The position numbers and the translations under genes are program-made. From Amphiura filiformis (lineage: Eukaryota > Echinodermata > Ophiuroidea > Amphilepidida > Amphiuridae), in contig NC_092628.1 of assembly GCF_039555335.1 (NCBI RefSeq), positions 60,375,547 to 60,439,546 on the forward strand: a stretch of 64,000 nt of DNA, given 5' to 3'. The notes beneath the pieces are model-generated. The model had not been told where the DNA came from and did not search any database. It saw only the letters and a program-made list of their open reading frames with translations. This document shows positions 54,601-64,000 of this stretch, piece after piece (the first letter of the stretch is position 1; every line of letters begins with the position of its first letter).

Positions 54601-54712
54601 TCCCCAGTGGCGCAATAGGTTAGCGCGCTGTACTTATAGACTGTACGTAGGCACTCCGCCTACCTGCTATGTGGATATGCGGAGGTTGTGAGTTCGATCC
54701 TCACCTGGGGAA
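54601..54712 (+). tRNA. tRNA-Ile (anticodon UAU) with 38-nt intron
   Basis: Acceptor stem TCCCCAG (54601-54607) pairs with CTGGGGA (54705-54711), discriminator A at 54712. D arm GCGCAATAGGTTAGCGC (box A tggcgcaataggtt), T arm GTGAGTTCGATCCTCAC (box B). The anticodon arm is CTGTA with loop CTTATA split after position 37 by an intron (54639-54676), then A and TGCGG. The anticodon TAT is at 54635-54637. Introns in tRNA-Ile(UAU) genes are usual in animals. A T-run terminator (tttttt) follows near 54723. The gene is plus strand, divergent from TMF1, with about 735 bp between them. Confidence 0.93.
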
Positions 54713-54721
54713 TACTTGGGC

Positions 54722-54729
54722 AATTTTTT
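54722..54729 (+). terminator. Pol III terminator of tRNA-Ile
   Basis: A run of T (aattttttg) about 10 bases after the tRNA 3' end, the standard RNA polymerase III stop. Confidence 0.65.
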
Positions 54730-55094
54730 GTTTTATACAGGAAAAAAATCCTTTGATCACTAGAATGAATCAACCAACAAAAAGCTTCCAATGGACATTG
54801 TAGTGATTTTTTTTTTCTCCGCATCTTGTTTCTCATGCAGCGTTTCACCAAAAGGACTTCATGTTTGCTTCTGTCTAAAATTAAAAAAACATTGAGCTAG
54901 GCCCAAAATATAAATTTTGTTTTGTCTCAACCAGTCAACCTTTTATTTATTTTTATTTTTTTTGTTTTCTCATTTAATTTTCCTTTGGACCCTTTCCTTT
55001 TATACCCCTGGATGACCCCAAAATGACCTTCCAAAAATGTGGCTCTAAATGTTGACTGTACCCACCAAGTTTAATTTTCCTTTGGACCCTTACA

Positions 55095-55560
55095 GGTTCG
55101 GATAGCGATGTTTTCACATATTTTTTGTGGGACATGAGAGCACAGCAGACATTGCATTTTTGAATATGAGGAATGTCCTTCTGATATCAAATAATTTTGA
55201 TTTATTGATATTTGCGGTATAATACACATTTTATGGCAAATGATTAAACAGTCCTACAAATAAATTGTATAAATAACATTTTTGAAACTCTACATTATTT
55301 ATTACTAGGCCTACGTAATTATTATAATGCTCCCAAATGGTTGAGCACTCTACCAATCATTGGTTTTTATTGCTTTGTTCTTTCATATTGAAGATAGATT
55401 TTTTTCCTAAAAACACCAAAAAATGTTTTTTGGGAAATAAATATATAGGCCCTATCCTCAATATGATAGGTCAAAATGTTCAATTGATGGTCGGCTTTTT
55501 ATCCCAGCTAGTCAGCAGCTACATACATTTAGGGTATATTAAAAAAATCTTTTGTGTCAA
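55095..55560. mobile_element. TTAA-family palindromic element, degraded copy 3
   Basis: Shares catattttttgtgggacatga, gatatcaaataattttga and tcaattgatggtcggctttt with 19131-19800 and 21143-21795, with many differences and a disrupted centre. The ends are not clear. Confidence 0.65.
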
Positions 55561-55769
55561 AGCTCCCGCATGCATTATTTTTTTAATCCTGTGTATAAAT
55601 TTCCTTTAAAAAAAAAAAGTCAACAAAAAGCCAAACAAAACCCTCAAGATACGGTCTGTATTTGTGATTTATTTCTTTAAACAGACGTACAGCACATTGT
55701 ATATGGATGTCACAGTATTAAAATGCATAACGGTCATCTTGAAAGCATTACAAAATTCTACATTTAAAC

Positions 55770-57700
55770 ACCTCACCTGACCCCTGGATGACCCCAAAAT
55801 GACATTCCAAAAATTTGGCTCTAAATGTTGACTGTACCACCAAGTTTTATGCCCATACCTCAGTTTTTAGTAATTTGACCTCGGATGACCCCGAAATGAC
55901 CTTCCAAAAATTTGACTCTAAATGTTGACTGTACCCAACAAGTTTCACCTCAGATGACCCGGATGACGCTGAAATGACCTTACACAAATTTGGCTATAAA
56001 TGTTGACTGTAGCCCCCAAGTTTCATGCCCATTTGACAGCTTTTAGTAATTTGACCTCAGGATGACCCAAAAATGACCTTCCAAAAATGGGCTCTAAAAA
56101 TGTACCCACCAAGTTTCATGCCCATATGACAGCTTTTAATAATTTGACCTCAGATGACCCCTGGGTGACCTTGGATGACCCTGAAATGACCTTCCAAAAA
56201 TTTGGCTAATTGTTGACTGTTACAGTCGTTTGGGCATGAAACTTGGGGTACAGTACCCCCAAGTTTCATGCCCAAACGAGATTTTTAGTAATTTGACCTC
56301 AGATGACCCTGAAAAGACCGTCCAAAAATTTGGCTCTAAATATTGACTGTACCCACCAAGTTTCATGCCCATACGATAGTTTTTAGTAATTTGACCTCAC
56401 CTGACCCCTGGATGACCCCAAAATGACCTTCCAAAAATTTGGCTCTAAATGTTGACTGTATCCACCAAGTTTCATACCCATACAACAGTTTATAGTAATT
56501 TGACCTCAAATGACCCCTGGGTGACCTTGGATGACCTTAAAATAACCTTCCAACATTTGGCACTTGACTATACCCCCTAAGTTTCATGCCCATACAACAG
56601 TTTTTAATAATTTGACCTCAGATGACTCATGGGTGACCTTGGATGACCCTGAAAAGACCTTCCAAAAATTTGGCTCTAAATGTTGACTGCACCCACCAAG
56701 TTCCATGCCCATACGATAGTTTTTAGTAATTTGACCTCACCTGACCCCTGGATGACCCTGAAATGACCTTCCAAAAATTTGGCTCTAAATGTTGACTGTA
56801 CCCACCAAGTTTTATGCCCATACCTCAGTTTTTAGTAATTTGACCTCGGATGACCCCAAGGTGACCGCGGATGACCCTGAAATGACCTACAAATTTGGCT
56901 CTAATTGTTGGCTGTTCATGCCCAAACGACAGTTTTTAGTAATTTGACCTCGGATGACCCCTAGGTGACCTCGGATGACCCTGAAAAGACCTAAATGTTG
57001 ACTGTACCCACCAAGTTTCATGCCCATACAACAGGTTTTAGTAATTTGACCTCAGATGATCCCTGTGTGACCTCGGATGACCCCAAGATGACCTTCCAAA
57101 AATTTGGTTCTAAATGTTAACTGTACCCACTAAGTTTCATGCCCATATGGCAGTTTTTGCTACTTTGACCTCAGATGTACCCACCAAGTTTCATGCCCAT
57201 ATGAAAGTTTTTAGTAATTTGACCTCAGATGACCCCTGGATGACCCCAAAATGACCATCCAAAAATTTGGATCTAAATCTAAATCTAAATAGGACAGCTT
57301 TGAGTAATTTGACCTCAGATGACCCCTGGGTGACCTCGGATGACCCTGAAATGACCTAAAAATTTGGCTCTAATTGTTGACTGTTCATGCCCAAACGACA
57401 GTTTTTAGTAATTTGACCTCAGATGATCCCTGGGTGACCTCGGATGACTCCAAAATGACCTTCCAAAAATTTGACTCTAAATGTTGAATGTACCCACCAA
57501 GTTTTATGCCCATATGAAAGTTTTTAGTAATTTGACCTCAGATGACCCCTGGGTGACCCCGGATGACCCCAAAATGACCTTCCAAAAAGTTGGTTCTAAA
57601 TGCTAACTGTACCTACCAAGTTTCATGCCCATATGGCAGTTTTTGCTATGTTGACCTCAGATGACCCCTGGATGACCTCAGGTGACCTTGACCTAACCAA
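55770..57700. repeat. Satellite array, ~110-118-bp unit, about 17 units
   Basis: Units contain tttttagtaatttgacctca, a block of gatgacc repeats, ttccaaaaatttggctctaa, atgttgactgtacccaccaa and gtttcatgcccata. The unit itself is built from 10-12-mer gatgacccc steps. Copies vary by substitutions and small deletions and all have the same orientation. Not coding. Confidence 0.9.
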
Positions 57701-57795
57701 TACAAACTTGTTCTGTCTGGGGTTAAGATGCATCCACCCACCAAGTTTGAAAAACGTGCGACCTCTAATCTCTGAGAAAAGAGGTGATGTTATTG

Positions 57796-58650
57796 TTAAG
57801 GTGGTATTGGAGGCATTTTCTAGAAAATGCTTTGAGCATGTTTTAAACAGATTAGCTGAGTAGGGTAAAGTACACTGATCATCAATATGCCTTTTGTTTG
57901 AATCAAATCGGACATACAGTTTCCATAATACATCAATTAATGAGCTAATGACTTGAAAGTGCTCATTATATAATGTAATGTTTGCCAATATCTTGCTAAA
58001 AATCAATGCATAAATGTTCATGGTACTTTTACTTTGCATACTTTTGCCCTGAAACTTGGTCAAAGTGTTTCTAATAATTATTATGAGCTAATTTGCATAA
58101 ATTCAAATTAATTATGCAAATTAGGGGGTGGCTTCACTATATAATACAAGAAAAATCAGTTGGAACTTGGAAATATTGATTTTGAGATATAGCCAAACAA
58201 AGGAAATATTTCCCTTTGTTTCCTGTTGTTTTAAAAATTCTTTAATTGCTGAACTGGTTGCTCAATTTCAATGGGGTTTTCTGCAAAATGCAGCTTTGTA
58301 AATTCTTTTGACTATCTTATAAGAAACTGAAAATTTAATATTTCCGAGTTCCGATTGATTTAGCTTGATTGCATCACATATTAGAAACACTTTGACCAAG
58401 TTTCAGGGCAAAAGTATGCAAAATAAAAGTACCATGAACATTTATGCATTGATTATTGATTTTTAGCAAAATATTGGCAAAACAGTCATTTTAGCTCATT
58501 AACTATATTGATTATTGTTGATGTATTATGAAAACCGTATGTCCGATTAGCTTCAAACAAAAGGCATATTGATCAGTGTTCTCTGCCCTACTCAATTAAT
58601 GTTTAAAACATAAATAGAGCACTTCCAAAATGCCTCTAATACCACCTTAA
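57796..58650. mobile_element. TTAA-flanked fold-back element
   Basis: TTAAGGTGGTATTGGAGGCA at the left and its inverse, tgcctctaataccaccttaa, at the right. Further arms pair inward (ttaaacagattagctgagta, tacagtttccataatacat, gaaacttggtcaaagtgttt) to a centre near 58200. TTAA on both sides may be the target duplication. Confidence 0.75.
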
Positions 58651-58970
58651 TAACAGAGACTGGCCATGGCAACATATGGAGCGAGAAGACCCCAGGATGG
58701 GGTCCTCGGAGTAGTTGCATAAGGTACTTAATTACCATATTTTGCAGTGAAAATCTAATCAGGTCGAGAACCTCTGGCTACTACTCCCCACCAAATTACA
58801 TCAATGTACCCCATACGGATCTCCAGATAATCTGTTCACAAGGTTTTTTGCTTGATAAGGCCTAAAAAAATTGTTTGATTGGCGTAACCCGATCGACCCT
58901 AAAAATAGGCCTGACCCTAGACTTCTTTTTTTTGTTGAAAAAAAATAAAAATTAATATTACAAAAAAAAG

Positions 58971-60345
58971 AAGAACTAGACTTAGCTGTGGTCTAAGACC
59001 ACGAACACAGCCGTGTGGTGACCCCTTAATCACCGTTGACCCCAAAATATATGAAAACCCCATAGACATTGGCTAATGTCAATGCACGTGTCCACGTGGC
59101 ATCACTTTGCTATGCTTTTTGTGGCAGAAGAGGCATTTTGAAGGTATATCGTTTTATACCGGAAGTGACCCCTTACTGACCATTGACCCCAAATGTGTGT
59201 ACACCATATAGACACTGTGTTATAACAATGCATGTGTGCAAGTGGCGTCACTGTCCTACGTAATTTGTGGAAGCATTTTAAAGGTATTTCGTTTTATACC
59301 GGAAGTGACCCCTTAATGACCTTTGACCCCAAATAAAATAATACCACATATAAACTGGGTAACCACAATTCATGTGTGAACATACCGTTACTGTCCTATG
59401 TTTTTCTTAGCAAATAAAAAATTTTGAAGGTTTTTCGTTTTATACCGGAAGTGACCCTTAATGACCTTTGACCCCAAATCTGTGTACACCCCATAGACAC
59501 TGGGTAATAACAATGCATGTGTGCAAGTGGCGTCTCTGTCCAACAGAATCTGTGGAAGATGCATTTTAAAGGTATTTCGTTTTATACCGGAAGTGACCCC
59601 TTAATGAGATTTGACCCCAAATAAAAAAATACCACATATACATTGGGTGACTGCAGATCATGTGTGAACATACCGTTACTGTCCCATGTTTTACTTAGCT
59701 AATAAAATTTTTTGAAGGTATTTCGTTTTATACCGGAAGTGACCCCTTAATGACCTTTGACCCCAAATCTGTGTACACCCCATAGACACTGGGTAATAAC
59801 AATGCATGTGTGCAAGTGGCGTCTCTGTCCCACATAATTTGTGGAAGAAGATGCATTTTAAAGGTATTTCTTTTTATACCGGAAGTGACCCTTAATGAGC
59901 TTTGACCCCAAATAAAAAAAATACCACATATACATTGGGTGACTGCAGATCATATGTGAACATACCGTTACTGTGCTATGTTTTACTTAGCTAATAAAAT
60001 TTTTGAAGGTTTTTCGTTTTATACCGAAGTGACCCCTTAATGACCTTTGACCCCAAATCTGTGTACACCACATAGACACTGGGTAATAACAATGCATGTG
60101 TGCAAGTGGGGTCGCTGTCCTACGTAAGTTGTGGGAGGAGATGCATTTTTAGTTGAAATCACGTTTTTGACCCCTGTGACCCCTGCGTGACCTTTGACCC
60201 CGCGATTTTCATGTGACATGTGGGGGCATGGTCAATGATCATTGTGACCAAGTTAGGTCAAAATCGATGTAAGCATGTGAGTGCTAGAGCAAATGAAAAA
60301 TTGACAGAAAAAATGACACAGCCGTGACTAACGTCACGGCTGTGT
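58971..60345 (+). mobile_element. Hairpin-ended element with central tandem repeats, copy 1
   Basis: Starts aagaactagacttagctgtg with palindrome gtggtctaagaccac. It then has about seven ~145-bp units carrying tttataccggaagtgacccc and tgacctttgaccccaaa. It ends in acacagccgtgactaacgtc and acggctgtgt, a hairpin with 13-bp arms. Units alternate between a 'ctgtgtacaccccatagaca' type and an 'aaaaaataccacatatacat' type. It matches 60811-62069 from end to end. No coding. The design (fixed ends, central tandem repeats, 3' hairpin) resembles non-autonomous Helentron/pearl-like elements, but the superfamily is not proven. Confidence 0.75.
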
Positions 60346-60493
60346 AAAAAAGTTCCAAAGCCTTTATCATCCGTGATTTACAGCTTAAAATGTGTGTAAA
60401 AAAAATTAAAAAAAAAAAAACCCGACCGACCTACCCAATTTTTTTTAGGCCTAAGCATTAAATATTCATAAATTATACAAATGAAGAGCTTTG

Positions 60494-60709
60494 TTGCAAA
60501 ACCCCTTACATCCACTTTTGACTTTTTGAGAAAAACAGCTTTTTTTAATTGTGCAAGTATTACTTGTTCGATTTGATTCAATTTGGGATTGGATAAAGTG
60601 TTGATGAATAGAAACTAAAAGAATAGGTTTGGGACAATTTTCAAGGCTTCGCATTTATTTTATTATTTCTTTTATATCGCACCTTTTGTGGATGTAAGGG
60701 GTTTTGCAA
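60494..60709. repeat. Inverted repeat with 22-bp perfect arms
   Basis: ttgcaaaaccccttacatcc and its inverse at 60688-60709. A third, longer inverse match of the left arm (with flanking gaagagctttg) lies at 62439-62475, so the second hairpin-ended element sits inside a larger inverted-repeat unit (60483-62475). Confidence 0.7.
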
Positions 60710-60810
60710 CAAAATAAATTTACCCCTTTTCTAGAAACCACCTTTGCAATCAAATTTGAGCCCATTTGTTTGCACTACATTATGTAACTTGACTAATGCT
60801 TTGAAAATCA

Positions 60811-62069
60811 AAAAGAACTAGACTTAGCTGTGGTCTAAGACCACGAACACAGCCGTGTTGTGACCCCTTAATGAACTTTGACCCCAAAATATATGAAAGC
60901 CCCATGCACATTTACACGTGGCATCACTATGCCATGTTATTTCTGGCAGAAGGGGCATTTTGAAGGTTTTTCGTCTCAGACCGGAAGTGACCCCTTGATG
61001 ACCTTTGACCCAAAATAAAAAAATACCACATATACACTGGGTAACCACAATTCATATATGAACATACCGTTACTGTCCTTTGTTTTTCTTAGCTAATAAA
61101 ATTTTTTGAAGGCATTTCGTTTTATACCGGAAGTGACCCCTTAATGACCTTTGACCCCAAATCTGTGTACACCCCATACACACTGGGTAACACCAATGCA
61201 TGTGTGCAAGTGGCGTCACTGTCCTACGTAATTTGTGGAAGAAGATGCATTTTATAAGTATTTCGTTTTATACCGGAAGTGACCCCTTAATGACCTTTGA
61301 CCCCAAATTAAAAAATACCACATATACACTGGGCAACCACAATTTATGTGTGCATATACCGCTACTGTCCTACGTTTTTGTTAGCTAATAAAAATGTTTG
61401 AAGATATTTCGTTTTATACCGGAAGTGACCCTTTAATGACCTTTGACCCCAAATCTGTGTACACCCCATAGACACTAGGTAATTACAATACATGTGGGCA
61501 AGTGGCGTCACTGTCCTACGTAATTTGTAGGAGAAGATGCATTTTAAAGGTTATTTCGTTTTATACCGGAAGTGACCCCTTAATGACCTTTGACCCCAAA
61601 TAAAAAAAATATCACATATACAGTAGGTAACTGCAACTCATATGTGAACATACCGTTACTGCCCTATATTTTGTTTAGCTAATAAAAAATTTTGAAGGTA
61701 TTTCGCTTTTATACCGAAGTGACCCCTTAATGACCTTTGACCCCAAATCTGTGTACACCACATAGACACTGGTTAATAACAATTCATGTGTGCAAGTGGC
61801 GTCGCTGTCATACGTAAGTTGTGGGAGAATATGCATTTTTAGTTGAAATCACGTTTTTGACCCCTATGACCTCTGCGTGACCTTTGACCTCACAAGTTTC
61901 ATGTGACATGTAGGGGCACGGTCAATGATCATTGTGACCAAGTTAGGTCAAAATCGATGTAAGCGTGTGAGTGCTAGAGCAAATGTAATGGTTGACAGAA
62001 GAAGAAATAAAGAAACAAAGAAGAACCTGTAAGAAAAAGACACAGCCGTGACTAACGTCACGGCTGTGT
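60811..62069 (+). mobile_element. Hairpin-ended element with central tandem repeats, copy 2
   Basis: Same start (aagaactagacttagctgtg), same alternating ~145-bp units and same terminal hairpin as copy 1, about 115 bp shorter. The final region before the hairpin (ttttgacccctatgacctct to gtgagtgctagagcaaatg) is shared almost unchanged. Confidence 0.75.
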
Positions 62070-62479
62070 AAAAATTGAAATATCTCATTTACTTTTTTAA
62101 TTATGAATTTTAATTAAATTCGGGAAAATGGCATTTTGGGGTATTTCAAGCTACACCTTTTGTTAATTAAAATGATTATTTCAAACATAGTGACCCGAAA
62201 ACAGTTCCTTTTGGTTTTAATAGGTAAAGAACATTCCAGACTACCATTATACATCAAAAAATTTAAAACAAAACAATTCTATATTCATTTGAAGTTCAGA
62301 TTTCCGGCAATTCCCTAAGATTTCCCAAACGGGAAATATGCGATAACTCGGAAGGGAAGGTAGTATGAAGGTCAAACAACCACCAAAATGTGTATTTTTA
62401 CCCACACTATAATATTATGCCAATAACTCAAATTGGCCAAAAGTGGATGTAAGGGGTTTTGAAACAAAGCTCTTCAAAT

Positions 62480-63150
62480 ATGGTACTTAATTACCATAAT
62501 TTGCCCTGAAAATCTAATCAGGTCGAGAACTTCTGGTCGTGCTACTCCCCACTACGTTACATCACTGTACCCCATATGGATCTCCAGATAATCTGTTCAC
62601 AGGGTATTTTGCTAATGCAAATTACGTACCGTACTTCATTACCATATTTTGCGCTGAAAATTTAATCAGATTGAGACCCTCTGGTAATGCTACCCCTACC
62701 AAGTTTCATCATGATAACGCATACAGTTCTTACGGATCCCCAGATACAGTTCCACAAGGTGGATTTCTTCACATTTCCAACCATATTTGTAGGAATGTTC
62801 CGCATAAATTATGCAAATTAACAATTAAATGCACATACTTTTCGCCAAAAAACTAATTAGGTGATCAGCAGGTAGGTATCGTTCCTACCACCTGGTTTCG
62901 TTACCATATGCCCGATGGATCTTGAGATAATCTGTCCACAAACTCCGCTATCAATTTACACTGATTTTTGCATAAATTGTGCAAATTAGCTATGTAAATA
63001 AATTTGCATATATTTCACCAAAAACATACCGTTATGGAGCAAACTTGGATATCCTTCCTCCCACCAAATAGTATCCAGTAGGTGAGTAGGTCTTATGGAT
63101 CCCCAGATACAGCTCCAGACACACATACACCACTCGGACAGACAGAAATA
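62480..63150. repeat. Degenerate repeat related to 58725-58860
   Basis: gaaaatctaatcaggtcgag, accccatatggatctccaga and taatctgttcacagggt repeat those at 58740-58850 (about 85-90% by eye). Further weakly related units with ggatccccagatacag follow at 62740 and 63095. Confidence 0.65.
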
Positions 63151-63198
63151 TTGATTACAAAGTCCCATTCTGAACCTAGTTCAGGCGAGACAAAAATA

Positions 63199-63434
63199 GC
63201 AGTATTGACGAAGTTGAAGCCCCATTCAAATACATGTAGCTAATTTATATACTGTCAGTATATAAATTACAGATTCATGTAAATTCCTTATTTTTGTCTT
63301 AAATACACAGCTTTTACCAGAACCACTAGCAGGTTATGTCAACACATTTATGACAATGACAAATTTACCAAAATCTGAATTTTGATGATTTTTATGATCG
63401 TCCGGATAAGCAAATCACTGAATGGGCCTTTAAG
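63199..63434. repeat. Dispersed repeat, copy 2 (inverse of 13935-14148)
   Basis: Contains the palindrome taatttatatactgtcagta and ends aaatcactgaatgggccttt, the inverse of the left end at 13935. Confidence 0.7.
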
Positions 63435-63791
63435 ATATAAGGAAAATTTAATCTGCCTGTTTGTGAGTAGGGTGAGGGTGGGAAGCAGTCTTAGTATGTT
63501 AAAAGGGGGCAAACAATTTTGGGCCTATTGTCAGGTGGAAAGGTGGGAAAAGCCAAGTTTTTGGCACAGTGCGATATTACTATGACTCGTATGGCGGGAG
63601 CCATATTTGTCCAGTTTCAGTCATTTAAATAAAATAAATTGCAGTGCACTTCTTAATCATATTTACATTGATCTTGTAGGATGAGTCAAGGAAGTGCAAT
63701 TATCACATTCATATTTGATGAAAGGTCTTGTGGTTCAGTTAAAGGCCAATATATCAAAACAAAAGTTTTGGCCTCAAATACCTCCACTCAC

Positions 63792-63928
63792 CTGATGCCA
63801 CCTTTCCCACAGAGTATTATCATCAGGTTTATTAGAAGCAGCGGAATGATCTTTAACATTTTTATCACCTATATATTCACAGTGCACCTCCTGCAGCCAC
63901 ACAATGGATTGCCAAGTGGTCCTCCCAG
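63792..63928 (-). CDS. Candidate exon of an unrecognised minus-strand gene
   Basis: A 137-nt interval bounded by an acceptor (ccctccggctatgccactgtag) and a consensus donor (cag/gtgagtgg) is open in one frame. It reads GRTTWQSIVWLQEVHCEYIG, DKNVKDHSAASNKPDDNTLW and ERWHQ after a split first codon, ending phase 0. The peptide has a natural composition but I recognise no family. Neighbouring exons would lie beyond 64000 (upstream) and were not found downstream. It could be chance. Confidence 0.35.
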
Positions 63929-64000
63929 CTACAGTGGCATAGCCGGAGGGTAAGGGCAGCTTCCCCAATTATAAAAACCTTACTGTATTTTTTAACCAGC

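Noticed and set aside
57600..58063. Open frames of 87 and 146 codons on the two strands
   Set aside because: They overlap the satellite end and a fold-back element; no homology, no splice context.
55770..62069. CRISPR-like regular repeats
   Set aside because: Units are 110-150 bp without spacer alternation, in eukaryotic DNA; they are satellites or transposon-internal repeats.

Overview
The window is metazoan nuclear DNA: spliced genes with GT-AG introns, an intron-bearing tRNA-Ile(UAU) gene, and a dense mix of retroelements and miniature DNA transposons. The background is AT-rich with one GC-rich island. The species cannot be fixed from the sequence. The mix of DIRS and copia elements, a CR1/L2-like LINE, a tRNA SINE and tandem-repeat elements with hairpin ends fits a marine invertebrate; that is inference only.

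Two host genes are recognisable and point toward each other. On the plus strand, 7744-11915 holds the last four coding exons of mitochondrial ATP synthase subunit d (ATP5PD/ATP5H). Its first coding exon was not found in the window. On the minus strand, 53865-20860 holds a complete 19-exon TMF1 (golgin TMF/ARA160) gene of about 1,225 codons, with an 18-nt microexon and two single-base frameshifts. A tRNA-Ile(UAU) gene lies upstream of TMF1 at 54601-54712. A possible exon of an unknown minus-strand gene lies at the right edge (63928-63792).

TMF1 intron 2 carries a nested insertion. A Ty1/copia retrotransposon (37576-49988; near-identical LTRs, GGTAA target duplication) is interrupted in its gag gene by a GC-rich DIRS-type tyrosine-recombinase retroelement on the opposite strand (38556-45621). 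The DIRS element has inverted terminal repeats, an internal complementary region, and RT, RNase H and recombinase remnants. The copia reading frame is broken by several one-base indels although its LTRs differ by one base, so indel errors in the assembly are a serious possibility.

The rest is repeats. Left of ATP5PD are a 5'-truncated LINE, hAT-like elements and a three-level transposon nest (6571-7536). ATP5PD introns and 3' UTR hold fold-back elements, a SINE and small MITEs. The interval between the genes has fold-back elements, a pogo/Tigger-like element and two copies of a 650-bp TTAA-flanked palindromic family. TMF1 introns hold hAT MITEs with perfect 8-bp duplications. Right of the tRNA gene are a ~115-bp satellite (55770-57700), a TTAA fold-back element, and two ~1.3-kb elements made of ~145-bp units that alternate in two types, carry a nuclear-receptor DR1-like motif, and end in a 13-bp-arm hairpin. 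No CRISPR, operon or prokaryotic feature is present.
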